Positions 46,505-59,738 of a stretch of DNA of 64,000 bases are shown in pieces. The number at the start of each line of letters is the position of its first letter. Within the stretch, counting starts at the first letter, position 1. The notes under the pieces were generated by a model that saw only the letters and a list, made by a program, of their open reading frames with translations, ran no database searches and was not told where the DNA came from. The stretch lies in contig NC_051094.1 of the NCBI RefSeq assembly GCF_901709675.1, positions 6,351,001 to 6,415,000 on the forward strand. The letters run 5' to 3'. The DNA comes from Syngnathus acus. Taxonomy: Eukaryota > Chordata > Actinopteri > Syngnathiformes > Syngnathidae. The translations under genes were made by a program, and so were the position numbers.

Positions 46505-46815
46505 AGTGACAGATTATGGAATCCTTGGACTTGTCGACTGTGAGTGAAATAAAGTTTAGCAACCAGACCTGAGAGGAACGACTGACTCCAAGTCTTAAAG
46601 TACCATCTTGGTTTTATGAACTAGCTTTTATAGTTTGATGTGTTTGGGGGATTATTGTATAATGGACCTGTTTATGTATTGTGCAAGTACTTAAAGAAGT
46701 GGATGTAGTTTGCGCCTTGCTCTTTATGTACAGTATGTCTTGTTTTCACGTGTCGTCAATTTACTATGTTCATTGAACCTTCTTTAGAATAAAAGCAAAA
46801 AAGAAAAAAAAGAAC
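46505..46815 (+). other. Candidate terminal exon or retroposed 3'UTR
   Basis: A strong acceptor (ttttcctcttcag, ending 46506) leads into about 280 nt without a long frame, then AATAAA inside GAATAAAAGCAAAAAAG (about 46788) and an A-rich tail to about 46812. This is the layout of a last exon of a nested transcript, or of a retrocopy with a decayed poly-A tail. No gene family is recognised. Confidence 0.25.
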
Positions 46816-49800
46816 GCATGGCTGAAAGGAGGTGAGTTTGGCATACCAGATTCTTTTTCACGGATGGCTGGTGAGAATAAAGAACCACTCAGTGAACAAG
46901 CCCAGTGACATTTCGTAAGCAGCTATTATATTTTGGAAGGAAAAATTAGGTTTCCTTCAAGGATACAGACCTTGACAGACTGCTAAATGAAGTTTCGTCA
47001 TCTTTGCCCTAGCAGGGCTGTCTCATTAACTCCCCCCCTCCTTTCCTGTTTTCTGGAAATTACTGACCACAAAGTTAATATGCTCACATGCTTGTTTTTA
47101 TACACACGTGAACTAATTTTAAATATTGACTTCCTCTATTGGTTTTTTGACTCATGTTTGCTGACATAATTCGAACCAAATTTCCATTTCTAAATGCGCA
47201 CCCACACTTTTGCTAACGTTAGCACATCCCCACATGTCACGGACCCTTAAGGCTCAATTAGACTCTTTCTGGTCTCGGTGGCACCGGCTGTATTTTCGGT
47301 GTCTGCGCTATGACTGTGAGCTTTCTGTATTTATAGTTTGACATCATTTCTCACATCACCCCTCTGACCTTTTTTGATAACTTCATCTTTCATCATTTGG
47401 GGTTTCAGCAGCCCCAGTGGTCTCTTCTGCAGAGTTTTTAGGTGATCTTATTGGAGATGGCAAAGGCAATTTTCCCGTTTTAGTCGTATTCTTCATAGAA
47501 TTAGACCTTTGATTTAGATTTGCTCCTCACATGTTCTTCATGTCCTCATCACTTTTGGCTTCAATCAATCGTCACTAATCACTACTTCACTAAAAATGAT
47601 GGCAAGTTTGATTTTATTGCTTGAGCTGCCGCTACAGTATATGCTCCTTTCCTATACCATTCGAGTGCCTCTCCAGCCACTTCTGGATAATTGATTTGGA
47701 AAGGAAGATGTGCATAGGGAATAAAGGCTCATTCTCAGAATCCCATTTCGTATCCTTTCCTTGAATATAATTTGGTTGGAATTAACATTCCACTCGGTGC
47801 CTTTTTGCTTTGTGTTAATCTGCAGGTGGAAAAGGTGCAAAGTTTGTGAAATACAGTCAAGATATATATTTATTTATTTAAAATAAATGTTCCTGATAGA
47901 AATTGACATCAGCGTAATAGGAACTAATAGAGTACTAAATCCTTTTACCCGACATGGCTTTTACTGTTTTGCTTTCTTTTACTTGAAGCACCTTTGTCTT
48001 TTTCTACTGGTGCTACTTCTGCCATCATAGTGACAAGTCAAGACAGTCTTGAACTGGAAAACATAGTTTAGACGAGTTTTTGTAACAGTTGAGAATGGCT
48101 CTCACAAACGTTCCTGGAGTCTTCGATATGCACCCACCATTTCTCCGTCATTTAACTTCTCTCGGAGGTTGCTGTAATTTTCTGCGGTCGAAGTAAACGT
48201 CTTTTGGAAGCCAGTTTGACCAAAGATATTCTGAAGGCCAAAGTTCAGGTTACCTCTAAAAATGCCCAATTTTCAACTCGCTGTTGAAAGTTGAGGGTTT
48301 ACTTGAGGTAGTAACTGTCAGAGCCCTTCACTACACAGCTCTCTATTATTATTTTTTTTCGTATGTTTTGTCTGCCAAATTGTTCTGGTTTTTGACGTTT
48401 TTCGGTCTGAACCCTCGCATGAGTTAGTTTTTTTGGATGATACCTAATTGTTTCATGCTCCATCAAACAACGCCACCTTTTCCCGTGTGTTTTAAAGTGA
48501 CGTTTTGGCTACCGGCATTCCAGCAGAAGTACTCACTCAACCGCATTTCAATCTTTATGCTAAAATTCTTCCGACGCAAGACTGCACCGGCACAGCAACC
48601 CGCCTCCCACAACACGCATGCACATACACACACGTCCAGGTTCACGTTGCGCTTGCCCAATCCCCTCAAAATGGGTGGAAAAAATGAGGTCCCGCCGCCA
48701 AATAGCCCGTTCACCAAATCGTTCAAAAACGAAAAAAAATAAATTCCAAATGGTCTCCATTAAAGTTTCCGGCTTGCTGGCAGAGTGAAGCGGTGGTGTT
48801 TGGAGGTCATTGTTAAAAGCCCAGAGGAAATACCCCTTTTCCACCCATTTTCAACCATCAAGTGTATGTGACTGAGTTCAGGCTTTATTAGGCTTCAGTG
48901 GTGTTTGGACAGCCGGAAGTGAAGCACTAATAGGACAGGACGACGTCGAAATGGACAGAAAGCCCCTGCTGGAGTTCTCTGAATTCCCCCTCCTATGAGT
49001 CTCTTCAATCACTCACTCATTTTTACTCCCCATCAGTGTGGTTCTGCCTCCTCAGTCTCCGGTACGAACCCAATGTTACCCCTCGCATTTTTCACATCCT
49101 TTTATTTCTGCAATTCTGGCCTTTCCCAAGAGCACTTAGAGTCAGCGGGGGGAAGCTTTTAGCCACTGATTACTCTTACATGGTAATTTCTCCGTGTTTT
49201 GTTGTGCCTGTCTTTCTTTCCTTCATATTTCACCCCTCTTCAACTGCAAATGCACTTTAGCCCATTGATGTGTTGAAGAAAAGCTCACATTCTGCCGTGT
49301 GTTGGTTGTCTAACATTTAGTGTTGGATAATTATAGATTAGATATAGCAACATGGGATGGGAGATAATTTAAGTTGAGTCCATCTCCCTGTATGTCTCAA
49401 TAGGCTTAGGGTGCTTTATAAAGGAATTTTTTTTTTTTAAATGTTATTTTTGGGTAACCTGTAGCTGGAGGGAGCACTGTAATGTCCTACATTTCGTTTT
49501 TCGACAAGGTGAAATGAGCAGGACAACCTTGTTCTTTATTGGTATGGTGAAATTCGTTCCTTTTAAACAGCCTACTTTTTATGACTTTTTATTCAGCCAA
49601 ATATTTGTTTTTGCTGTGGCTTGACATGTTTCAATATTTTTCAAAGACAAGTAAAAAACAAATTTTTTAGCAAACACATTTTTATACTATACCAAAAAAT
49701 AAACCAGACGGCTGAACGAGTCGGTAAAATAAAAAAAGACCCAATAAAAAAAATTACCAATTTGTGTTCTAAAAATGTTTTTTCTAGTTTTTCAAACATA

Positions 49801-51153
49801 TTGACAATTATGCTAGGTGCTTGTCGAAAATTTTAAAGACGCTTTCATTCTATTTTGTCAGTGTAGGTCTTAATTTCAGCCATGTTTTACTCTCTCATTA
49901 GTCTGAAAAGAATGACCTTGTCAGTGCTTATCAGCGCTATCCTTCACAAACTGCGACGCCCCCGCACACACTCTTGTTACCTATTTGGTCCTACTTGATC
50001 AACTTGAGCTCTTCAAGAGGCTTTGTCACAAAAGAGCTGTTGTTGCTTTCTTGTGACACGAACAAAAAAAAAAAAAGATCCTTTGCAAGGCTTTGCGCTT
50101 CTGCATTTGATGTTGCCACTAAGGTATTTTTGTTAAAGAGCCCCATCTGTACGTATTTGTTAAAATAAATACTAAACAATAATGACTACTGGTCTACTTC
50201 AAGGTTATTGTTTCTAAAATTAAATAAAACTTGAAAATTGCTCAGCCTTATAGACAAAGCTGCTTATATTCCCCAAATGGAATATCTGTTAATCGGTCGC
50301 TTTGTTTTCATATTGCCAGTTTAATTATCTGCACTTCAAATGACTTTTGTCTTGTGACTGAACACTGACCTTCCTCCACATCCCTCAAAATTAACCTAAA
50401 CGCTTGTTCTTTTTTTATTGCTCACATCAAATATTCATCCCGTTGAAGGGATTAATAATTCAATATTACAATCCTGAATCAGACATCAGACAATCACCAT
50501 GAAAAAATAATTTTCCATTTGCTCACGGCACATTGATAATTCATATTTTCTCCGCTCGTCACTCTTCACTCCACTCATCACCTCAATAGGGACAGAGTCT
50601 CTGTTAGATTCGCTCCTGTTGCCATGGTGATTAGGAGCCCCCAAGATGCCCATGTAATAGAAGGGGGGGGGGGGTACTGGTCTCAATGAGTTTGTTGTTG
50701 TCATAGGACAGTAAAAAGGACAAAGATTTTTTTCCATGTTAACAATCCTGACAAAATTTGAATGATTAAAAAAAATTTATATAACGAGGTGTCAAAATCA
50801 CAAAAAAATCAATCCATTTGATTTGTTCTTGAAATCGAAAACACGGTCCATCCTTTTGGATTGTCACTTGGCTTTTCCACATCGTGACAACGAGGCACTC
50901 TAAAGCTTGCACGGCAATTTGAAATAATCACGCTGGAGCTTTTTCTTAATAGGTATTGGATAAATCTTTTCAATGGGGAGTACTTCTAAACTCTCACGTT
51001 GTTAGAGCTACCGACTCATGTTGATAATGCCTCCTGACAGTTATGGCATTCTGAATTGGCGGTCATCGGAAGAAGCTGACCCCTTCCGTCTCCAACACCA
51101 CTGAGTGCGCAGATTCGTCTGTTCAATTCCCCAATGCCTGTTTTCACCGCAGG

Positions 51154-51193
51154 GCAATATCCAGCCCGCTCCAGCAATATCCAGCCCGCTCCG
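51154..51193. repeat. 20-bp tandem duplication
   Basis: GCAATATCCAGCCCGCTCCA is followed immediately by a second copy that differs only in its last base. Confidence 0.92.
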
Positions 51194-54100
51194 GCTCGGA
51201 AGCTCTCAAAGGGAGTGCTTCGTTTGATGTGTGAGAAGTCCGTTTTAGTTGGATTGTCACGTTTGGCTTCCTGTTTCTTGTAAGACAAAAGCAAAGATTT
51301 TATCCTCTGCCATTTGTGCGCCAAGTGTGTTTCTACGGATGAGAATTATTTGATGTTCACAGTTGTACCGTAGCGCCGTATCAAAGTCTTAACCTCACTA
51401 CATTAAATCTAACATGCGGAGAACCCCTGCAGCTTCCGCTTGTGTGAGCGTGTTGGTACCCTGATCAACCAGGATTGCGTGTTAATAATGTATGGAAATC
51501 TTTTTGCTTTATCTCATGATCTGTGTCCATCCTGACATCGGATGCCGTACCCTCCGGGTCCCTCGCTCCCTCATCCAGCCCCACCTCCATCCTGTTGTGC
51601 CTAAACATTGAATGGGGCTCAATAAGCAAACGGCCTCATCCATTTTTCGTACTGACTCATCAGATTAGTTTTCTTTCGCCCGGTCCTACACCTTCAAATA
51701 CTCCATATTGCATTTTGTCTAAAACCTGAATGTATAGATTTTTTCTGCTGGCAATATCTCCAACCTGAACATGGTTCTTTTTTTTTTATGATACTCCTTA
51801 AATTTGAACAGGCCAGTGTGAATGAGATACGGTGCATCTTGTTCTGGAACTGTACACTCTTTCCTGACTGCGCCTCATGGCAAAGATTGCTTAAGCTAGC
51901 ATATCTCTGTGTCAACCCCTGCCACGCTGACTCCGCAGCAGGCTGGCCGTAATATCACATTTTTATGCTCCCCTCTAATGCCCCCATAAACGCATCACTA
52001 TGTTATACTCCCCTCTGCTTTCTTTTATCATTTGCATGCCTGTTCGCAGGGGAACGCCAAAGAAGCGAGTGTTTCCTTGTGCACCTTCGACACTCATTCA
52101 TTTCTGATGTTCTTACCCCGTTGCGATGTTGTCACCTTGTATTCTGGGTGAATCTTCTTGCTGATGCTGATGTTTATCAGCCCCATTATAAACTGTTGCT
52201 GATCATCAAAAAATAAATAAAAAGACTCAGCTTGGAATAGAAACTGGTAACAACAGAAGTTATTCAACAAATTTGGGCAGGGCCACCGGGGAAAAAAAAA
52301 TTCCCCAGAGTTTGAGAAATGAGGTCGTGCCAGAGCAGACGTGTCTGACGTACTAGAAAGTCATCGGATTGTCATATGACCAGTCCAGAACTGATTTGAC
52401 TAACACTACACTAAATAACCCTTGAAACCCACACCACCATTTTTCATAATGGCACTTAATTAATTTCCCCATTGATAGGATCAAAATAGACAGACTCAAA
52501 AGGACCAAAAATAACTTTGACTTGTGTTTAAGAAGTCGTGTTAGGGATAAAACCATTGTTCCATTGTTAATGTTCGACTTCAATGATCAAAGGTCAGGAA
52601 ACAAAAATTAATGTGTTCTTTCAAACGTTGGTTCTTCACTTGCTAGAGTTACTCATTCAGTTCGTCACTTAGACACCATTAATCAGTAAATCCTTCGAAA
52701 AATATAAAATGTTTAAACTGCTTTTTTTTTTTTTTTAAAGTGGGGGAATTCCAACCGCTCAAACGATCCAAATCATCATGATCAAAGTCTGACCACACAT
52801 AACAAAAAGAGATCTGTCTGTCTAGAATACCAAACATGTTTAAAATTAGCCAACCAACATCTGTTTGGATCGGGGAAACACTTTCTCAGCTGCCAAGTAC
52901 CAAGTTCTGAGATTGTTGTGCGGTTTGCGTGACAGAGGAATGTTGTCGCGTTTGATTGTTTGCGCTCAAGTTCTCGCTCGCGGCATCTGCCACGCCGGCC
53001 TCTTTTATCGTTAAGAGAATCTTGTGACATTTTATGATGTATGCTCGAGGAAGATGAGATGGATGATGTTTTAGAAAGATTGATGAGGTTTGGTTGAGAT
53101 GATCGATGAGCAGTTCTTTGTGACTATGAATGGACAAAGAAAGAACTATTCAACACCCGAAATTACTTTATAAATTAAAAACAACCTTTTATGGCTCCGC
53201 TTCATATGTCCTTCGACATGTTGCTAAATTTCCCATCGACCTCAATAAACAATCACAGATGCTTATGTCAACAGCACAATAGAAGTAGTTTGTTTCTTCC
53301 CGCAACATTCTCATTGTTTTTAATCTATGTCATTATTCTTAAACAAATTGCTGTTCCCCTTCATTGACACGTTGCCATTTATTACTTGGATTTTCGAACC
53401 AAAAACCACGGGGGGGGACATGCCGATTTTTTTCATGCTGTGTTCTGAACATGTAAAGACATTTTTCTTCAGCTTTTAAGAGTCACATGGCAACGCTGTA
53501 CAGCTCATGTTGTGACACACTTGTCTTGTGCGTGTTTAGACGCCTACGACCAAAGGCTGTCATTTTCTACAATGAGAACAATTTGTAGCTCCTCGCTGCC
53601 ACGTCTGTGCCGTTTTTGTCATTTCCGTTTACATCCTCGGTCTTTCCCGAGATTTGTTTGCTTCCCTTTGATTTCCCTCGATCATTCCCTCTGTCTTTGC
53701 GAGTCCCATTGCACCCTGGGGAGCAATGATTCTCTAACAACCTTTTACTGAAGGCCCGTGGACTTAATGATCGAGCGCTATTGCTAACATCACACGGCAC
53801 AAAAGGTCAATTTTCAACAGGCAAGCTTTTCAGGTTCCCTCCTTGTATTTTATTATTCTTATCAACACCATGCTAAAGCTGACCTGGCTCGTGTACAATT
53901 AGTCTGCGTGTGGCTAATGTGGCAGTGAATAAAAGTGTAATAGTGACACTTTAGCCATCTGTGATAGGAGTTCATTTAATTAGTGCTATGATGGAAGCAG
54001 AACTCTTCACCTTTTATCTCTTGATACCGATCTATCGTGACACACATATAGCGCGCGCACACGCTCGCACCCACATTAGATTTAGCTATTAGCTTGTTAA

Positions 54101-57100
54101 TGAGTTGGGTCCCCTGGTCATTAATTGTCAAGCTGAACTGTAATGGGAAAGATAATGGTCCTCTTGTTTACAGCTACACAAAATAAAGCGAGTGTGCTGT
54201 AGACCTCTCACAAGAAGCCCCAGCATGTTTTTAATCATGAAAATTGATTTGGGATTGTTTTTCAACTTTGGAAGTCTTTGGCTCTTTTCAACAATTGCTT
54301 TTGTTTGGTTCATTGTCTTCCTGATGGTTTTTTTTCTTAGTGGGTTTGATAATGAATTTGATTAATTGTTGATTATTTGGAACTGATTGTTAAATCTTAA
54401 AGCTGTGGTGCACGAGTTCATTCTTTAGCTCAGCATGATTCTGGCCTGCAAACTGGATTCCATGATATTAGGAGACTTTTTCATTGATTAAATAACAATT
54501 ATTAATTGTTCATTTTCCACAGTGTCAAATTTTGTCCAATACCCGCCCCTATTTTTTTTTCTTCTTCAAACTTTACTTCACGGAGCTATTGACGTATTCT
54601 CCCTCAGTCTGTGTGACATATGGGAGTTATTGTATTCTATGTCAAGAATGTTCCGCTTGTCCTTTCCTGCTCCCTTTAAAAGCCTTTTTCAGAACTGTGA
54701 CAGAATCGCTGCAGGACAATGTGATTTCCTTACATTGCGGGGGACCACAGAAGTCGATGTATGGAATAAGCATTGGCGCTCATTGCTAGCACTTTACTTG
54801 AAGCTCCGTTCCAGCCCTCTGACAGCAAATATCTGTCCCTGTCACTACTCTCACCATCCGTATGAATAATGCCCCCCTGAATGAGCTCTGCACAGACCCG
54901 TAACATGTAACAGCCTTCTAATTTCCCTGCCCGGGGCACTGTCACCTTCCTGGCCATCATCTGCGTTACAGAACTCCCCGAATACTGAGGTGTGCGCGCC
55001 TCACGAGTATTTAGGATGTCAGCTGTCCCCATAACGTTCCTCAAGCTCTAATCATAAATCCCTCGCAGGCAGAGGCTACATGCCTGGAGGCCATAAGGGC
55101 AGAGGAGGCCAGTACCCTCAGGCCAGCCTCGGGTCTTTCTGGCCCATGACACTGGAAAGGTGGAAAGAATGACGGATGGGTTTCTGCTGCGTAAAAGATT
55201 GTACCAGAATACCCTCAAAAACTGAAAATGTACTTTTACTACTGACTGGAGAATGATTCAGAGAAGTCCACGAGAGATTTGATAAAAGTCCATGCTGGCA
55301 GAGGAGAACAAGTTGAAAACTATTGCTACCAAAAACAATCAAGCACTTTTTTTTTATTGGATCCATAGGGATTGCTATTAACACCTGACATACAAAGATT
55401 ATGCACATCTGAAATCGAGAGCGTCATCTGTAAACAACAAAAGCCAGATGTTGCTGCAACTCAACAAGGCAGCAATTTGCTTTCATAACCTTTTAATGTC
55501 AGTCTGCGTCAAGTTGCCTTTTCAAAATACAGAGTGCGGTATTTTATCTTTAATAACTGCTCGGGAAATGCCAGCAAGTTAAATAATCTCTTTTTCCCCA
55601 CTTTGTGAGAGTTACATAAACATATTCAGGGAACACATAAAACATTTAGTTTCAGAACTGAATTGATATGGCTCCTCATTTTGAATTGAAGAACTGCTTA
55701 CAGTGTACCTCATTTGTTGAAGCTAGGTTGACCAAGTTATCTGTGCTGCAACCAATTGAGTTACCGATTGGTTACCCATTGGTTGCCTGTTTATAGAAGC
55801 TGTTGTTCCATATGTTTAATATTGTTGGTCAGAAGAAGAGTTCATGGTTTGCTGTAACAAACCAATATGGAGCCTCACTGTAATGCCTCCCATCAATGAG
55901 CAGGTTTCTCTGGTCCAGACACATGATCCACTTGACTTCTTTAAGTCCCATTTGTCATCATTAGCTGGGGACATAAAACTGATCTCTAAGTAAAGCTTAA
56001 ATGTTAAGTCAATTTCGGGCACCCGTTGATAGATTGGACCGGACCTGTTACCATGGGAACAGTGAAGGGTTAAGAGGTTCACCGTTGTGCAGACTGAAGT
56101 TTGTCACGGGGCCTTTTTCCAGTTCAGCAAGGTGGTCTTAGTCTACTGCAAAATAGATCGACCTTGTGGCCAAATACTGGATTTTTCTTTTGAGAACACC
56201 TCCATTCAACTCTGCATCCATTTTGTGTAGGGACAATCAGGTTGATTGCGAATGGGGCATTGCCTTGCGCCCACAGCAAGTTGCTAAAAAATCAATCTCG
56301 ATGGTCTGAAATACTTTGAGTGTATAGTGCTATGAAATTAGGCAGGGACTGAGTGTGTGTGTTCATGCTTTTGGCACTGGTGACATCTTTTGTGTTAGAT
56401 TCCACACTATTCTGCTATTGTCTTTACATATCAACACCTTATTGTGCTAATAAATATGGCCCGGCCCCGAGTGCTGGAAATGATGAGTTACAAAAAAAAA
56501 TCGGCTCCAGTGCCAGTTAGAAGCCTGCATTCTATTAAACTTTGGTAGACCGGATGATATGTCACATGTAATTGTAAAAGAACCAGAATGTGCATGTGGA
56601 TGCCATATTTTTGTTCTTGCAAACACAACCTGATGGTAAGATGGACTTGGTATGGTTCACTTCTTTGTCTTTTCTAAAAGAGGATAAGAAGTGTACAGTA
56701 TAGGCTGGTTTTTGAAATATGTTTTAATATGGGCTCACAAGAGTTTTGGGAAAACATTATATAGGCACTCTGATATACTTTCAACATAAATAATATGAAT
56801 TAGAATTTTTTTAATTATTGAAGTATTTTTGTGTGCAGAAAACTGTTTTATTAGGATCCCTTTAATTTTGTCTTTTTGAGCATACTTTAGGGTTAGGGAC
56901 AAAATCGTATTGCTTTAACAGTTATGCCATAATTGTCATTTGGAAGATGTTTTAATGTGAACTGTAACTATTGATTTAGTTGACTAACCCTGAAAAGCTT
57001 TGAGTATGTTTTGAAGCAACCATTGATGTTAACCAACCAACCGTTTACCTCTTTACAATGTCGGCTAAAGCTTGAAGTCTAATAATCAGCAACCGCGTGT

Positions 57101-59713
57101 TTTGGCATTTGCCAATTTTCTGCCATAGCGAACCTTACCAACTTCTTCAAGAGAAGAACCTTCGTAGTAATGTGCACTTTTGGTTACACTCTTACCCTTG
57201 ACTATGTATTAAAATCAGCGAGCCGTATAAATAATATAGCAGGTTGACGTTGAAGAGAGGCCCCTCCGTGAATATGCGTGGAGGAAACCAACACACTGGT
57301 GGGATTTGAAAATCCATCACTGACGTTGACCACGATGACGGCGACCACTTTACATTTAAAGGGAAAAGAAGTGTCACTGGGCGCCCTCTGTGGTGCCTTC
57401 ACTTTTTATGTCTGATGCGCAACAAAGAACTGTTGAATTGCAAAAAGAACACATAAGGAACTAAAGCCTCGAGAGAGCTATCTGAGACTTTTTACAAGCT
57501 GATGTACAGTAACGGCTTTACATTTAGAGAAGCAAAGCTGCTCTTTTGACCTCCCGCTCACAGTTGCTTCTGATTTCACTCGTATTGATCTTTGGGGGGA
57601 AACTGCTTGTGAACAACACATCTTCATCTTTCCAAGTTGATATTTCATAGGTCCTCCAGAAGCCAGAGCACCTGCATCCCATAATAGCACGTTTACACAA
57701 GTGCGTGAAACTCTTGAGGGAAGCGAGAGCTTTAGCGATTGAATAAATGACAGGTAATTTTCAGTTGAGAGCGGCGCACGCAGACGAGCGAGGCGATCAA
57801 TCAGTCAGGCGATCACCCGTGCAGATTCTAGTCGTCCTGGCGTCATCAAGGCAGACGACGTCGATGAAACGAGACGAGATGCTTGACAAGTGCGTGGGGA
57901 ACGTGGCATTGACGTGCATGTGGAAAGGACGCATAGATTTCCCTTGAAGAAGCGTCATTGTTCCGCCGGGGTATCTTTTGTACCAAGTCGGACCAGAAAC
58001 GCTTTGGAAGATATGCGAAATGATATTGCAATCTTTTTATGGATCTTTTATCCCTTCTATCCAAAATGGGTCTGGCATGGTCACAGCAGGAGAAAAGTAG
58101 ATCTATTGATCCTGGGAGTTTCATTTTTCAAACACGGTCGTCTTTCACAGTTGTTCCTTCGATTTTTGAAAAGCATACATAGTGCTTTTCTACAAAGTTT
58201 ATGGGCTTTTTTTTTGTCATGCTGTGAGTTGGAGTGCGGTGCTGTGCAGTGGTGGGTCGGATGCTCGGTGGGGACTGCGGCAGTTCTTCACCTAGGTTAC
58301 TTCTGTGTTTGAATTCTAGCTGGTATTCACCATGCTCGTGTTTGGAGATGAATGGAAAAGATACACTCAAACCACATTGTTAAATTTCAGCAGTTTAATG
58401 AACCTACGTTCTGCAAATACATACGATATTTCCAAAACCATTTTCAAAGTGGCCTCCAGTTAATTTTTTTATGTTCATATTAGAGGCTGTAATTCAAAAC
58501 TGCCGGGCCTCACTTGAGTTTTATTTTTATATCTTGTCAACCCTTTGTCATAAACTCTAAATGGGAAGAACAAAATCGATAGTGTGACCTAGCTCACCTG
58601 CATCACGAGTAAAAGCATCTGGCGGATAAATTAACATAAATCTCTCCCAAAGAGTGTCAGTAAAAATTTATTTAAATTGTCAGAGTCATGAAAGCGGAGT
58701 TTATTGCTGGTCATTAGTACTGTAAAGGATTACGTTTATTGATGCGCCTGATCTAGTAAATTGGCAAATGAGTGTTTTGGTCCGGTTTAGATATGATATA
58801 AAACAAACAAAAAATATTGTCATAGGCAATGTGGGCTCGTTACTGTTAGTGTCCTTGAAGGGGACTTCGTGTTGGTGTCTATCGCGGAAAACCTGATTCT
58901 ACAATCTTGATATAGCCGAATTTATTTAAGTGCTACCTTGATTTATGAGCGTTTCCCACTGCTCACTTAATTTATTAGCTTTTTGTGTTATGAAATTTTG
59001 AGTTACTAGTGAGCTTCAAATACTTCAAAATAATTGAGCCATTAATGTGATGTAATGCCCTCACAAATGGGCAAGGAGAGCTGCTTTCATCCAGACAAAA
59101 AAAAATGTATCGCTGTATACAATGCACAGTGCAGTAACAAGAGTTAACTCCTTACATTATGCTCGACTAAAAAAAAAAAAACACCCGACAATAATAAAAA
59201 TATTATTTTCATTGAAGACTAATTCTGCCAATGCCCCACAAACGGCCCTGAGTTGAGTTCCTCTGCAATGCATTCAGACAGGCATGAAGATGGATGCTTA
59301 ATAGAATGTGTTGCTGGCTATTCAGTAATCATTATTAATCTGTGTGTCGGCAGATCCTTTCTCGGCTTGCCGCCGCGTTCATAAAGCTTGCTTAATTAGA
59401 TTGATTGATTAGAAAGTGGTGATTCAGAGCTCTCATCCCCGCGCCTCCGCCTCCATCCCATCAGGCCTTTAATAAGATCAGACCGCTTTCATATTCACGC
59501 GCCTGCCTCTGTGCATACCAGTCGTTTTGGCGGCCCGTCCTACCGCCCTGCCTGTCACGTCCGGATCCAGACAGGATTTACCGGGCTAAAGCCGCTAAAC
59601 AAATACGCCCCAGATCACAAGCTTCATTATAGTAATCGGAAAAGATTGAAAATTTCTTCTTGTTTATCTCGCTTGCCTCTGTAATCTGTCCGGACTCAGT
59701 GATACGTATGCAA

Positions 59714-59738
59714 TCTGTGTGTGTGTGTGTGTGTGTGT
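59714..59738. repeat. (TG)n microsatellite
   Basis: About a dozen TG units. Confidence 0.9.

Noticed and set aside
54978-55140. Additional FBXL17 or other exon (frame with RGYMPGGHKGR-like reading)
   Set aside because: It lacks the LRR sequence expected next in FBXL17 and matches no recognised protein; it is more like a non-coding block.
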